64,000 nt of DNA from Novosphingobium sp. G106 (GCF_019075875.1 NZ_JAHOOZ010000001.1:4092001-4156000); one strand, 5' to 3'; positions 35,304 through 45,292 are shown, counted from the stretch's first letter. The notes: generated from the sequence alone by a model not told the origin. Numbers and translations are program-made.

Positions 35304-35419
35304 TCCACCGGGTAATCCACGCTGCTGCATTTGCGAAATATTGCATTCCCGCGACTCTGGGTTAGAGCCGGGCCGCTTGTAGAGGCCCTCGAATCGAGCG
35401 GGCGGGAAAGGCAGACGCA

Positions 35420-36355
35420 ATGAAGATCATGGCCGGCAACAGCAACCTGCCGCTCGCAAGGGCGATCGGGGGCTATCTCGAGCAGCCGCTGACCGATGCC
35501 AGCGTGCGCCGTTTCGCCGACGAGGAAGTCTTCGTCGAGATCCACGAGAATGTCCGCGGCGAGGACGTCTTCGTCGTCCAGTCGACCAGTTTCCCGGCCA
35601 ACGACAATCTGATGGAACTGCTGATCTGCATCGATGCGCTGCGCCGCGCATCGGCCAAGCGGATCACGGCGGTGGTCCCCTACTTCGGCTATGCCCGGCA
35701 GGATCGTAAGTCGGGGTCGCGCACGCCGATCTCGGCCAAGCTGGTGGCGAACCTGATTACCGAGGCTGGTGCCGACCGCGTGCTCTCGGTCGATCTCCAC
35801 GCCGGGCAGATCCAGGGCTTCTTCGATATCCCGACAGACAACCTCTACGCGGCGCCAGTCATGGCTGCCGACATCCAGGCGCGGTACGGCGACCAGTCGC
35901 TGATGGTCGTCTCGCCCGACGTCGGCGGCGTAGTCCGCGCCCGGGCGCTCGCCAAGCGGCTCGATAACGCGCCGCTCGCCATCGTCGACAAGCGCCGCGA
36001 CAAGCCCGGCCAGTCCGAAGTCATGAACATCATCGGCGACGTGAAGGGCCGCGCCTGCATCCTGATCGACGACATCATCGATTCGGGCGGCACGCTGTGC
36101 AACGCGGCCCAGGCGCTGATGGATGCCGGCGCTTCCAGCGTGACCGCCTATATCACCCACGGCGTGCTTTCGGGCGGCGCGGTGGCGCGGGTCAACGGCT
36201 CGGCGCTCAAGGAACTGGTCATCACCGATTCGATCCTGCCGACCGATGCCGCCAAGGAATCGGACCGCATCCGCATCCTCACCATCGCCCCGCTGCTGGG
36301 CGAAGCGATCCGCCGCACGGCCGACGAAAGCTCCGTCTCCAGTCTGTTCGACTGA
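35420..36355 (+). CDS. prs: Ribose-phosphate pyrophosphokinase
   Basis: A 311-residue protein with the flexible loop [13 protein letters not shown], the metal-binding [12 protein letters not shown], and the PRPP signature [12 protein letters not shown]. Full length. It makes PRPP from ribose-5-P and ATP for nucleotide, histidine and tryptophan synthesis. The stop overlaps the hisN start by one base (TGATG). Confidence 0.97.
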   Translation: MKIMAGNSNLPLARAIGGYLEQPLTDASVRRFADEEVFVEIHENVRGEDVFVVQSTSFPANDNLMELLICIDALRRASAKRITAVVPYFGYARQDRKSGSRTPISAKLVANLITEAGADRVLSVDLHAGQIQGFFDIPTDNLYAAPVMAADIQARYGDQSLMVVSPDVGGVVRARALAKRLDNAPLAIVDKRRDKPGQSEVMNIIGDVKGRACILIDDIIDSGGTLCNAAQALMDAGASSVTAYITHGVLSGGAVARVNGSALKELVITDSILPTDAAKESDRIRILTIAPLLGEAIRRTADESSVSSLFD

Positions 36356-37137
36356 TGAACCTCGACGCCGACATCGCTCTGGCTCTGCGGCTTGCCGATG
36401 CGGCGGGCGAGGCGATCCGTCCGCATTTCCGCAGCGGCGTCGAATCGGAGCGCAAGGGCGATGCCAGCCCGGTGACGATCGCCGACCGCGCCGCCGAAGA
36501 GGCGATGCGACGCATCCTCAAGGCGGAAGTGCCGCGAGATACCGTGATCGGCGAGGAATTCGGCGCCACTGCCGGTAGCTCGGGCCGTTCCTGGGTGCTC
36601 GATCCGATCGACGGGACCTGTTCGTTCCTCGTCGGCCGGCCGATCTTCGGCACGCTGATCGCGCTGGTGGTCGAAGGCTGGCCCGTGCTGGGCGTGATCG
36701 ACCAGCCGATCCTCGGCGAACGCTGGGTCGGCTCCACCGGACGGCCGACCACCTTCAACGGCCAGCTGGCCCGCACCCGCGCCTGCCGGGAACTCGGCGA
36801 TGCGACGCTCGCCACCACCGGCCCTCACTACTTCGACGATCACGACGGCGCCCATTTCATGGGCCTCGCCGCCAAGACCGACCACAAACGGATGGTCATG
36901 GGCGGCGACTGCTACAACTACGCGCTGCTCGCCTCAGGGCATATCGACGTGGTGTGCGAGGCCGGACTCAAGCTGCACGACTGGGCGGCCCTGGTGCCGG
37001 TGGTCGAAGGCGCCGGCGGCACGATGTGCGACTGGAACGGCGATCCGCTACACGCGGGATCGACCGGCCATGTCCTCGCGCTAGGCGATCCCGCGCGGCT
37101 TGAGGACGTGGTCGCGGCGATCGCCTGCGACCACTGA
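36355..37137 (+). CDS. hisN: Inositol-monophosphatase-fold histidinol-phosphatase
   Basis: 260 residues starting [15 protein letters not shown] at the ATG inside the prs stop. The IMPase signatures are GEEFG (metal Glu), WVLDPIDGTCSFLVG and LHDWAALVPVVEGAGG. The Cys in DGTCSF and overall length match the HisN subfamily that removes phosphate from histidinol-phosphate. Coupling to prs links it with PRPP-dependent histidine synthesis. An IMPase or CysQ activity is a possible alternative. Confidence 0.87.
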   Translation: MNLDADIALALRLADAAGEAIRPHFRSGVESERKGDASPVTIADRAAEEAMRRILKAEVPRDTVIGEEFGATAGSSGRSWVLDPIDGTCSFLVGRPIFGTLIALVVEGWPVLGVIDQPILGERWVGSTGRPTTFNGQLARTRACRELGDATLATTGPHYFDDHDGAHFMGLAAKTDHKRMVMGGDCYNYALLASGHIDVVCEAGLKLHDWAALVPVVEGAGGTMCDWNGDPLHAGSTGHVLALGDPARLEDVVAAIACDH

Positions 37138-37141
37138 GGGC

Positions 37142-37729
37142 TCAGAGAGGCGGCGGACCGTAGGGGTTGTCACCGAGCGTGCCTTTTCGCGCCAGCAGAT
37201 AGATCACTCCAACCAGACACGCGATATAGACCGCGTTGTTAGCGAAGGTCAGAAAGAAGCGGCCGAGTTCAGGCTCTTTGCCGGCCCGTATGCCGGCGAA
37301 CATATCGTTCATCAGCCAGAAGCCGGATGACAGAAAGAAAACCGGGATCAAACCGATCCAGCCGGGCACATTGCTATCGTGCAGACGCCGCGCCGCCGCA
37401 GATGCGATAAGCACGACGACTACCAGGGCCCCGACCATGACAAGGCCCAGAAAGGGCTGCATGTCGGGCATCAGTTCCGGATGATTCCCGTGAACCTGAA
37501 TCGAATAGTGGCCCGGCCCCTGCTCGACGGTAACCTCATCCGGATGGGTCTGTGCAAACTCCTGCATGCGGCCGATCGCGCTTCCGATCATCGTCACGCC
37601 ATAAAACAGCCAGCTGGCCACCGTGGCGCCGATTACTATGCCGGCATAGGGCCAGAATTGGTCCTGGCGGTCACGACCGGAGAAGTTGAAAAGATTGGCC
37701 AGGCAATGCCTGATCGACGCGAGCAGCAT
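37142..37729 (-). CDS. DUF805-family membrane protein
   Basis: A 195-residue protein with four hydrophobic segments (about 27-50, 92-113, 122-142 and 165-183). The DUF805 signature is present: NFSGRDRQDQFWPY near the N-terminus, and RRLHDSNVPGWIGLIPV in the centre. Family function is unknown. Convergent with hisN, 4 bases apart. Confidence 0.85.
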   Translation of the reverse strand: MLLASIRHCLANLFNFSGRDRQDQFWPYAGIVIGATVASWLFYGVTMIGSAIGRMQEFAQTHPDEVTVEQGPGHYSIQVHGNHPELMPDMQPFLGLVMVGALVVVVLIASAAARRLHDSNVPGWIGLIPVFFLSSGFWLMNDMFAGIRAGKEPELGRFFLTFANNAVYIACLVGVIYLLARKGTLGDNPYGPPPL

Positions 37730-37765
37730 TCGAACCCCCGTTTGCCCCGTGATTTCCCTTGACGA

Positions 37766-38059
37766 TCAGCCCGCCAGGCGATCCCAGTCCGCCATCTGCA
37801 GTGGCCCACCCATGACTGCCATGATTCGGCCCATGACGTCCTTCGGCAGCTGCGATCCCGCGGCCTTGCGCGATTCCTCGCCGTCCCAGAATTCGAGGAA
37901 CAGGAACTTCTGCGCTTCCTTGCGATCCTGCAACACCATCGCGCCCTGCGACCCGGCGATGCCCTTCACCGCTTCCGCGAGGTCTCCAAGGGCAGCTCCG
38001 AGCGCATCCTCGCTGCCCTCGCGCGCGATCATCTGATAGCTGTGCACCAAAGCCGTCAT
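37766..38059 (-). CDS. ABM-domain (antibiotic biosynthesis monooxygenase-like) protein
   Basis: A 97-residue ferredoxin-like alpha/beta-barrel protein. YQMIAREGSEDALGAALGDL, FLFLEFWDGEESRKA and the C-terminal AVMGGPLQMADW follow the ABM pattern. Such small proteins are dimers that oxidise or bind quinone-like or other small molecules. No cofactor motif is visible, and the substrate cannot be inferred. Confidence 0.78.
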   Translation of the reverse strand: MTALVHSYQMIAREGSEDALGAALGDLAEAVKGIAGSQGAMVLQDRKEAQKFLFLEFWDGEESRKAAGSQLPKDVMGRIMAVMGGPLQMADWDRLAG

Positions 38060-38121
38060 CTTGCCTCTCCGTTCCGTTCGATGGGGACTTAGATGGCAGA
38101 GCGGCGGAATACAGGAAAGCG

Positions 38122-38562
38122 ATGCATTTCTTCTTCTATGGCACGCTGATCGCGGGCAGCGGCAATCCGGTGGCCGCCGCCGCCCATGCGCTGCTGCGCG
38201 ACCTGGGTACGGTAACCGCGCGCGGCGCGCTCTATGCCGTTAGCGACGCCGAGGGCTGGTATCCCGTGCTGCTTTCAGGTGCCGGCCCGGTCCACGGCCG
38301 ACTCTATGAAGCGGCACCGGGTTTCGGCGAGTCCGATCTCGCTGCGCTCGACGCCTACGAAGATTTCGATCCCGCCGACCCGGGCGGCTCGCTCTATGTC
38401 CGCTCAACGATCGTCGTCAGCGACGGCGATGGCGCCTTCCACCAGGCCCAAGCCTACAGCTTCAACCGCCCGCTGCCGCCGGGCGCCCAGGCCATACCCG
38501 ACGGCGACTTTCGAGCCTGGATCGCGCGAGAAGGGCTCAAACCCTACGGGACGGCATCGTAA
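38122..38562 (+). CDS. Gamma-glutamylcyclotransferase-like (AIG2/GGCT fold) protein
   Basis: A 146-residue protein beginning MHFFFYGTL, the GGCT-fold substrate loop. It has GRLYEAAPGFGESDLAALDAYEDFDP with the conserved acidic residue, and AQAYSFNRPLPPG. The family acts on gamma-glutamyl peptides or amines, or on related small molecules. AGGA precedes the ATG by 6 bases. Single gene. Confidence 0.83.
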   Translation: MHFFFYGTLIAGSGNPVAAAAHALLRDLGTVTARGALYAVSDAEGWYPVLLSGAGPVHGRLYEAAPGFGESDLAALDAYEDFDPADPGGSLYVRSTIVVSDGDGAFHQAQAYSFNRPLPPGAQAIPDGDFRAWIAREGLKPYGTAS

Positions 38563-38591
38563 CCGACCGCGGCGTTGACGGGATCGTCCTG

Positions 38592-39056
38592 TCAATAGAG
38601 CAAAGGCCGGTTCAGTTCGGTGCGCCATTGAGCGGCGTCCGGCGTCGATTGCGGACCGACCGAATACAGTTCCCAAAGGCTGGGGGCGCCCTTGTGGCCG
38701 TTTGCGTCCATCCAGGCGATGAAAGCGTCCCAGGCCTCGGGCAGTCCCTCGTAGGGACCGGTATAGATCGCGCGTGCGACCCGCCCGGCCGGAAGTTCGC
38801 CAGGCAAGACACGGCCGGCCGGCGTCACAGGCGAGGAAACCTTGATGCCTAGTTCGAAGTCGAAGACGTCCGACGGCAGCTTTACGTGATGTGCGAATAT
38901 GGCGCCGATCGGTTCGACACCCTGAGCGCCGAGGGTCGTCAGCAGCTCGCCGACGGCAGGACCGAAGACGTTGGGCATATCGCTGCTCGGAATTGTCAGG
39001 CGAATCACCGCGGCCTGCTCGGCGGCGGTCTCGACTATCTGATGTTCGCTCAGCAT
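38592..39056 (-). CDS. GyrI-like small-molecule-binding domain protein
   Basis: A 154-residue protein of the GyrI/AraC-effector-binding fold: PNVFGPAVGELLTTLGAQGV, then FDFELGIKVSSPV, VARAIYTGPYEGLPEAWDAF and the C-terminal ELYSVGP. No DNA-binding domain, so it acts alone as a ligand-binding or hydrolytic SHS2-fold protein. Its start follows the SRPBCC gene by 12 bases; it is the third gene in an ArsR operon. Confidence 0.85.
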   Translation of the reverse strand: MLSEHQIVETAAEQAAVIRLTIPSSDMPNVFGPAVGELLTTLGAQGVEPIGAIFAHHVKLPSDVFDFELGIKVSSPVTPAGRVLPGELPAGRVARAIYTGPYEGLPEAWDAFIAWMDANGHKGAPSLWELYSVGPQSTPDAAQWRTELNRPLLY

Positions 39057-39068
39057 ATTCGATCCTTT

Positions 39069-39530
39069 CTAAATCATCGTCTCGAGCCGCTGGAAGCTGG
39101 CTTCCATGCCATGCTCCATGCCGCTCGCCAGCATGGCCGCACGCGTCTCGGCATCGGGCAGGCTCATGCGCATGGTCATCAGCGTGCCGGCACCGTCGGG
39201 CTCGAAGGTCGTTTCGATGCGATTTTCGGGCGTCGGGTCGGGCAGGTGCATGCGCTCGACGTGGACGATGCGGCTGAACGGGGTAAGCTCGAGAAATTCG
39301 CCGGTGGTATGGAAGCCACCCGCGCCATTGCTCCATTCGTAACGGAAGCTGCCGCCTGGCCGAGCATCGCAAAGGCATACGGGCATGGTCCAGCCGTCCG
39401 GGCCGAGCATCCAGCGCTGGATCAGTGCCGGCTCGACATGGGCCCGATAGACCGCCTCCGCCGGTGCGGCGAATCGGCGGGCGACAATCACGCGCGTATC
39501 GCCTTCGGTCTCGATCGTCAGTCCAGTCAT
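39069..39530 (-). CDS. SRPBCC/AHSA1-family protein
   Basis: A 153-residue START-like protein. ARRFAAPAEAVYRAHVEPALIQRWMLGPDGW and GGSFRYEWSNG are typical AHSA1 features, with TRAAMLASGMEHGMEASFQRLE as C-terminal helix. In ArsR-SRPBCC operons such proteins bind hydrophobic ligands, though details are unknown. The start overlaps the ArsR stop by 4 bases. Confidence 0.87.
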   Translation of the reverse strand: MTGLTIETEGDTRVIVARRFAAPAEAVYRAHVEPALIQRWMLGPDGWTMPVCLCDARPGGSFRYEWSNGAGGFHTTGEFLELTPFSRIVHVERMHLPDPTPENRIETTFEPDGAGTLMTMRMSLPDAETRAAMLASGMEHGMEASFQRLETMI

Positions 39531-39865
39531 GCTGGTTCCTTTCCTTCATTGGGGTTCATCGCGGCCAGCACCTGGTCGAGCCGGTCGTAGTTGGCGGCCA
39601 GCGCCTTGCGCAGCATTGCCAGCCACTCGTCGATCGCGGCGATGCCCGCAGGCGCCAGCGCGCAGGGGCGTTTCGTCCCCTCGACACGACGCCGGATCAG
39701 GCCCGCGCCTTCGAGCACCTTGAGATGGCGGGAGATCGCGGGCTGGCTCATCGCGAAAGGCGCCGCCAGTTCCATCACCGTCGTCTCGCCAAGCGCCAGC
39801 CGTGCGAGAATCGCCCGGCGCGTCGGATCGGCGAGTGCGGAGAAGGAGGCATCGAGGTTGGGCAT
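39527..39865 (-). CDS. ArsR-family winged-helix repressor
   Basis: A 112-residue protein: FSALADPTRRAILARLALGE, the recognition helix MSQPAISRHLKVLEGAGLI and the wing RRRVEGTKRPCALAP. One Cys only and no metal-binding CxC, so it is not a metal sensor of the SmtB type. It heads an operon with SRPBCC and GyrI-like genes and likely represses it through the palindrome at 39893. Confidence 0.9.
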   Translation of the reverse strand: MPNLDASFSALADPTRRAILARLALGETTVMELAAPFAMSQPAISRHLKVLEGAGLIRRRVEGTKRPCALAPAGIAAIDEWLAMLRKALAANYDRLDQVLAAMNPNEGKEPA

Positions 39866-39892
39866 CGGGTGATTCTCTTTGTATAGCCATTG

Positions 39893-39904
39893 TGTTATAT
39901 AACA
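39893..39904. promoter_or_regulatory. Candidate ArsR operator palindrome
   Basis: A perfect 12-bp palindrome, TGTTATATAACA, lies 28 bases upstream of the ArsR start, in an AT-rich island within GC-rich sequence. It extends imperfectly on both sides. Position and symmetry suit an autoregulatory repressor site overlapping the promoter. Confidence 0.6.
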
Positions 39905-40076
39905 TACATGCTATGGTCAAGCGTGCAATCTGCGAAGCCCCGCTTGCACTGCGCGCTTGCCTTCCGGCGCATCCCTGACTATGGGCGCCCGCTTCACGAC
40001 ACGGATTCAAGCCACCGGCCTGGCTCAAAGGGCTGCCACGGCTGGTTGGAACGTGTCCCTGAACGAGGAGACGAAA

Positions 40077-40280
40077 ATGCCCAAGCTCAAGACCAAGAGC
40101 GGTGTGAAGAAGCGCTTCAAGCTCACCGCGACCGGCAAGATCAAGCACGGCGCCGTCGGCAAGCGTCACCGCCTGATCAGCCACAATGCCAAGTACATCC
40201 GCCAGCATCGCCGTACCGACACGATTTCCGACGCCGACGCGAAGGTGATCAAGAAGTGGGCGCCCTACGGGCTCGGCTGA
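40077..40280 (+). CDS. rpmI: 50S ribosomal protein L35
   Basis: 67 residues from ATG 40077 (MPKLKTKSGVKKRFKLTATG, then KIKHGAVGKRHRL). GAGGAG lies 10 bases before the start. Full length and near consensus. Part of rpmI-rplT; infC is not upstream within the window. Confidence 0.98.
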   Translation: MPKLKTKSGVKKRFKLTATGKIKHGAVGKRHRLISHNAKYIRQHRRTDTISDADAKVIKKWAPYGLG

Positions 40281-40298
40281 AACTAGGAGTACTGATCA

Positions 40299-40655
40299 AT
40301 GGCACGTGTCAAAAGGGGTGTCACCACCCGCGCCAAGCACAAGAACATTCTCGAGCAGGCCAAGGGTTACCGCGGCCGCCGCAAGAATACGATCCGCGTC
40401 GCCCGCCAGGCCGTCGAAAAGGCCGGGCAGTATGCCTATCGCGACCGCAAGGTTAAGAAGCGGAGCTTCCGCGCCCTGTGGATCCAGCGCATCAACGCTG
40501 CGGTTCGCGCCGAGGGCCTGACCTATTCGCAGTTCATCCACGGCACCAAGCTGGCCGGGATCGAGCTCGACCGGAAGGCCATGGCCGATCTGGCGATGAA
40601 CGAAGGTGGCATCTTCACCGCCATCATCGCGCAGGCCAAGGCGGCGCTCGCCTAA
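40299..40655 (+). CDS. rplT: 50S ribosomal protein L20
   Basis: 118 residues: [18 protein letters not shown], with the [20 protein letters not shown] core and [14 protein letters not shown]. Full length. Starts 18 bases after rpmI, and a strong terminator follows. Confidence 0.98.
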   Translation: MARVKRGVTTRAKHKNILEQAKGYRGRRKNTIRVARQAVEKAGQYAYRDRKVKKRSFRALWIQRINAAVRAEGLTYSQFIHGTKLAGIELDRKAMADLAMNEGGIFTAIIAQAKAALA

Positions 40656-40680
40656 GCTCTTTCCCTTAGGGTTAAAAATC

Positions 40681-40717
40681 AAAAGGCGCAGACTCTTAAC
40701 GAGTCTGCGCCTTTTTG
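40681..40717 (+). terminator. Terminator after rpmI-rplT
   Basis: A perfect stem AAAAGGCGCAGACTC (40681-40695) with GAGTCTGCGCCTTTT, TTAAC loop and a U tract, 26 bases after rplT. Symmetry would let it act in both directions. Confidence 0.95.
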
Positions 40718-40791
40718 TTGCGCTGCAGCATAATTGCCATTAGGGCCGCGCCCGAACGAGTGGTATCGTTCCAGTACGGGGGTCGCTTACC

Positions 40792-41686
40792 GTGCAATCG
40801 GCTTGTAACGTTCAAGTGAAGTTTCTGTCGCCGCCGGAGGCTCTTCGGCGTTACTTCACGTCGTTTTACTTTGCAGAAATTGCGCCTGCACCTGGCAGAA
40901 TCGGCCGTAGACCTACTCCAGCCCGAATGGTCAAACCTCCGCTTCTTCTCGGGTGCCTTCCCTACAGCCCACGCGCGTGACGGCACTTCGGTCGCCGGAA
41001 CGCCATTCTGCGTTACCGGGCCCAGCAGCCAGGCCGTGCACTTCGCCGTGGGCCCGACCCGCCTTTGGGGAGTCGGCTTCCTGCCGCTGGGCTGGGCCAA
41101 GTTCGTCCGGGGCGAGGCAGCTGATCTGGCCAATGCCGTGGCCGACGGTAACACTCACGATGCCTTCGCCTCGTTTCGCCCGCTGGCTGAGACGCTGTTC
41201 GGCGAGGAGCCCGACATCGAGGCCGAGCACGCCCGAATCGCCGAACATTTCCTGGCCCGCGCCCACGAACCGCTGGCCGACGAAGACCGCATCGTCGCGA
41301 TCCACCAGGCGCTGATCGATCCCGAAGTCCACACCGTCGGCGCGCTGGTCGATCGTATCGGCGGCACGCCGCGCACGATCGAGCGCGTCTGCCGCCGCGC
41401 CTTCGGCTTCGCGCCCAAGCTGCTGCTGCGCCGCCAGCGCTTCATGCGGAGCCTGGCGCAGTTCATGCTCGACCCGAAAATCCGCTGGTCGGGGGCGATG
41501 GACGGGCACTATCACGACCAGGCGCAGTTCGTCCGCGACTTCCGTTCCTTCATGGGCATGACCCCCAGCAAATATGCGGCGATGGACAAGCCGATCCTCG
41601 CGGCCGTGATGCGCGAACGCGCGCGGATCTCCGGCGCCGCCGTGCAGACGCTCGACGGACCGAAGGGCGGAGCGGTCATCGGCTAG
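40792..41686 (+). CDS. AraC-family transcriptional regulator; single-base frameshift
   Basis: The N-terminus is in one frame (from GTG 40792 or 40816: [20 protein letters not shown]) and the rest in another (to 41686: [13 protein letters not shown] onward). Dropping one base at about 40903-40906 (GGCC) joins them as [15 protein letters not shown], giving roughly 289-297 residues. The C-terminal half is an AraC DNA-binding domain ([25 protein letters not shown] in shorter pieces, and a second helix-turn-helix near [15 protein letters not shown]). Between rplT and pheS, which are often closer. The shift is not in a homopolymer, so real inactivation is possible. Confidence 0.72.
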
Positions 41687-41757
41687 TCTTCGTAGCCAGG
41701 TCCGATTGCGATTCGACGCGCTGCCGCTTAAGGAGCGCCCCTGATTTCAACTATCGG

Positions 41758-42852
41758 GTGATTTCTCCAGTGGACTACGCGGCAACCGGGCAGGAGGCGC
41801 TTTCGCGGATCGCGGCAGCGCAAGACCTAGACACGCTCGAGGGGCTGCGGGTCGAGTTTCTCGGCAAGCAGGGCTCGATCTCGGGACTGCTGAAGACGCT
41901 GGGGGGCATGAACCCCGACGAGCGCCAGAGCGAAGGCCCGAAGATCCACGCGCTGCGCGAGAGCGTCACCGAGGCGCTGTCGGGACGCAAGGCCGGCCTC
42001 GAAGGCGCTGCGCTCGAAGCGCGCCTAGCCGCCGAGCGCATCGACCTTTCGCTGCCCGCGCCCGACATGCCGCGCGGTTCGGTCCATCCGGTCAGCCAGG
42101 TCATGGACGAGATGGCCGAGATCTTCGCCGACATGGGCTTCGCTGTCGCCACCGGCCCCGAGATCGAGGACGACTGGCACAACTTCACCGCGCTCAACAT
42201 GCCCGAGAGCCATCCGGCGCGCGCGATGCATGATACCTTCTACTTCCCGGACAAGAATGCCGACGGCCGCGAGATGCTGCTGCGCACGCATACCTCACCC
42301 GTGCAGATCCGCACGATGCTGGAGCGTGGCGCGCCGCTGCGCGTCATCGCGCCGGGCCGCGTCTATCGCTCGGACAGCGACGCGACCCACACGCCGATGT
42401 TCCACCAGATCGAAGGCCTGGTGATCGACAAGGGCATCCACCTCGGCCACCTCAAGTGGACGCTGGAGACCTTCCTCAAGGCCTATTTCGAGCGCGAGGA
42501 CATCGTCCTGCGCCTGCGCCCGAGCTATTTCCCCTTCACCGAACCTTCGGTCGAAGTCGACGTCGGCTTCACCCTCGTCAACGGCAAGCGCGTGCTCGGC
42601 GGGCAGGAAGGCTGGATGGAACTGCTCGGTAGCGGCATGGTCAACCGCAAGGTGATAGCCGCGGGCGGTCTCGATCCGGACGTCTGGCAGGGCTTCGCCT
42701 TCGGCGTTGGCGTCGATCGCCTGGCGATGCTCAAATACGGCATGGACGACCTGCGCGCCTTCTTCGACGGCGATGTCCGCTGGCTCGCGCATTACGGCTT
42801 CGCTCCGCTCGACGTCCCGACATTGTCGGGCGGCGTGGGCACGGCAGCTTAA
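41758..42852 (+). CDS. pheS: Phenylalanyl-tRNA synthetase alpha subunit
   Basis: 364 residues from a GTG start. An N-terminal coiled-coil for tRNA binding (residues 1-95) precedes the class II catalytic core, with motif 2 [19 protein letters not shown] and motif 3 [17 protein letters not shown]. It pairs with PheT in an alpha2-beta2 enzyme. pheT starts 13 bases downstream. No leader peptide with Phe codons is apparent. Confidence 0.98.
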   Translation: MISPVDYAATGQEALSRIAAAQDLDTLEGLRVEFLGKQGSISGLLKTLGGMNPDERQSEGPKIHALRESVTEALSGRKAGLEGAALEARLAAERIDLSLPAPDMPRGSVHPVSQVMDEMAEIFADMGFAVATGPEIEDDWHNFTALNMPESHPARAMHDTFYFPDKNADGREMLLRTHTSPVQIRTMLERGAPLRVIAPGRVYRSDSDATHTPMFHQIEGLVIDKGIHLGHLKWTLETFLKAYFEREDIVLRLRPSYFPFTEPSVEVDVGFTLVNGKRVLGGQEGWMELLGSGMVNRKVIAAGGLDPDVWQGFAFGVGVDRLAMLKYGMDDLRAFFDGDVRWLAHYGFAPLDVPTLSGGVGTAA

Positions 42853-42865
42853 GAGGAGCGACCAC

Positions 42866-45292
42866 ATGAAATTCTCGCTCTCCTGGCTCAAGGACCACCT
42901 CGACACGTCCGCGACGGTCGATCAGATCGCCGACAAGCTCAACGCGATCGGCCTCGAAGTAGAAGGCATCGAGAACCCGGCCGAGAAGCTCGCCGGCTTC
43001 ACTGTGGCGAAAGTGCTGAACGCCGAGCGCCACCCCGATGCTGACAAGCTGCAGGTACTCACCGTGGACCGCGGCGACGGCCAGCCGCTCCAGGTCGTCT
43101 GCGGCGCGCCCAATGCGCGGTCAGGCCTCGTCGGGGTGCTCGGCCTGCCGGGCGCGGTGGTGCCGGCCAATGGCATGGTGCTGAAAGTCGCGGCGGTGCG
43201 CGGCGTCGAATCGAACGGCATGATGTGCTCGACGCGCGAGCTCGAACTCGGCGAGGACCACGACGGCATCATCGAACTGCCCGCGGACGCGCCGATCGGC
43301 ACGAGCTTTGCCGACTACCACGGCGCCGATCCGGTGTTCGACATCGCCATCACGCCCAACCGGCCCGACTGCATGGGCGTCTACGGCATCGCCCGCGATC
43401 TCGCAGCGGCGGGGCTGGGCACGCTGAAGCCGGTCCCGGTGGCCCCCGTCGCCGGCACTTTCGCTTCGCCGGTCGAAATCCGCACCGACGATGCCGAAGG
43501 ATGCCCCGCGTTCTACGGCCGCACGATCGTTGGCGTGACCAATGGCGCTTCGCCCGACTGGATGCAGGCGCGGCTCAAGAGCGCCGGCCAGCGGCCGATC
43601 TCGGCGCTGGTCGACATCACCAACTACCTGATGCTGACCTACGGGCGCCCGGCGCACGCCTATGATCGCGCCAAGCTGACCGGCGCCGTCGTCGCGCGCC
43701 GCGCCAAGGACGGCGAGGGCGTGACCGCGCTCAACGGCAAGCACTACTTGCTCGACCATTCGATGACCGTGATCGCTGACGACGCAGGCGTCCACGACAT
43801 CGCCGGCATCATGGGCGGCGAGCATTCGGGCTGCTCCGAGGATACGCGCGACGTGCTGCTCGAGATCGCCTATTTCGATCCGACCCGGATCGCCGCCACC
43901 GGCCGGACGCTGAACCTCACCTCGGAAGCGCGCAGCCGTTTCGAGCGCGGCATCGACCCGCAGTTCCTCGACGCCGGGCTCGACCTGCTGACCGGGCTGA
44001 TCCTCGATATCTGCGGAGGCCAGGCTTCAGAAGTCATCCGCGCGGGAACGCCGCCCTCGGGCGCCAAGGTCGTGCACTACGAGCCCGCGCTGGCCGAGAA
44101 GCTCGGCGGCGTCGCGGTTCCGCCGGCGCAGCAGCGAACGATCCTGGAAAGCCTGGGCTTCGGCGTGGTCGCGGTGGAGAGCCAGACCGGCGAGCAATGG
44201 AGCGTCACCGCTCCGGGCTGGCGCCCCGACGTCGACGGCGCGCCCGACATCGTCGAGGAAGTCATCCGCATCCACGGCCTCGACAAGGTCGAAAGCGTCG
44301 CCCTGCCCCGCGCGGACGGCGTCGCCCGGCCGACCACAACGCCCGCGCAGAAGCTCGAACGCCGCCTGCGCCGTGCCGCGGCAGCGCGCGGGAGCCACGA
44401 GGCCGTGACGTGGTCGTTCCTGCCCGAGGCGGACGCCGATGCCTTCGCCGACGGCGCCAACGATTCTGGGGGCGGCGTCTGGACGCTGGCCAATCCGATC
44501 AGCGAGGACATGAAGGCCATGCGTCCCTCGCTGCTGCCTGGCCTGCTTGCCGCGGTGCGCCGCAACCTCGACCGCGGGGCCACGGGTCTGCGCCTGTTCG
44601 AGATCGGCCGCCGTTATCTGCGCGGTGAAGGCGGAGCCAGCGACGAGCGCCTGTCGCTCGCTGTGATCCTTGCCGGCGAGAAGACCCCGCGCGGCTGGGC
44701 CACGGGCAGACCAGCGAGCTTCGACGCCTTCGACGCCAAGGCCGAGGCTCTGGCACTGCTCGCCGAAGCCGGTGCTCCGGTCGACAACCTGCAGGTCATG
44801 GGCGAGGCTGGACCACAGTTCCATCCGGGCCAGTCGGGCACGCTGCGGCTCGGACCCAAGACCGTGCTCGCACGCTTCGGCATGCTGCACCCTGCCGTGG
44901 CCAAGCAATTCGACATCGACGCGTCGGTCGCGGTGGCCGAGCTGTTCCTCGACGCGATCCCCGGCAAGCGCGGCGCGGCGACTTTCGCCCGCGCGCATTA
45001 CGCGCCGCCGGCGCTGCAGGCGGTGACGCGCGATTTCGCTTTCCTTGTTCCCGCCGATCTTCCCGCTGGCGATCTCGTCCGCACGATCAAAGGCGCCGAC
45101 AAGGCGAACATCGTCGCCGCCCGTCTGTTCGACGACTTCCGCGGCCAGGGCGTGCCCGAGGGTCAGAAGTCGCTGGCGATCGAGGTCACGCTCCAGCCGG
45201 GCGAGAAGACCTACGCCGAAGCCGATCTCAAGGCGATCGCCGAGAAAGTCACCGCGGCGGCGGCAAAGCTCGGGGCAACGCTCAGAGGCTGA
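42866..45292 (+). CDS. pheT: Phenylalanyl-tRNA synthetase beta subunit
   Basis: 808 residues from ATG 42866 (MKFSLSWLKDHLDTSATVD), with AAGAGGAG 7 bases upstream. Visible domains: EMAP-like tRNA-binding domain (about 40-150, HPDADKLQVLTVD), B3/B4 editing (about 210-380), B5 (about 405-475), catalytic-like core, and a C-terminal FDX-ACB domain starting at YAPPALQAVTRDFAF. Full length. Confidence 0.98.
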   Translation: MKFSLSWLKDHLDTSATVDQIADKLNAIGLEVEGIENPAEKLAGFTVAKVLNAERHPDADKLQVLTVDRGDGQPLQVVCGAPNARSGLVGVLGLPGAVVPANGMVLKVAAVRGVESNGMMCSTRELELGEDHDGIIELPADAPIGTSFADYHGADPVFDIAITPNRPDCMGVYGIARDLAAAGLGTLKPVPVAPVAGTFASPVEIRTDDAEGCPAFYGRTIVGVTNGASPDWMQARLKSAGQRPISALVDITNYLMLTYGRPAHAYDRAKLTGAVVARRAKDGEGVTALNGKHYLLDHSMTVIADDAGVHDIAGIMGGEHSGCSEDTRDVLLEIAYFDPTRIAATGRTLNLTSEARSRFERGIDPQFLDAGLDLLTGLILDICGGQASEVIRAGTPPSGAKVVHYEPALAEKLGGVAVPPAQQRTILESLGFGVVAVESQTGEQWSVTAPGWRPDVDGAPDIVEEVIRIHGLDKVESVALPRADGVARPTTTPAQKLERRLRRAAAARGSHEAVTWSFLPEADADAFADGANDSGGGVWTLANPISEDMKAMRPSLLPGLLAAVRRNLDRGATGLRLFEIGRRYLRGEGGASDERLSLAVILAGEKTPRGWATGRPASFDAFDAKAEALALLAEAGAPVDNLQVMGEAGPQFHPGQSGTLRLGPKTVLARFGMLHPAVAKQFDIDASVAVAELFLDAIPGKRGAATFARAHYAPPALQAVTRDFAFLVPADLPAGDLVRTIKGADKANIVAARLFDDFRGQGVPEGQKSLAIEVTLQPGEKTYAEADLKAIAEKVTAAAAKLGATLRG

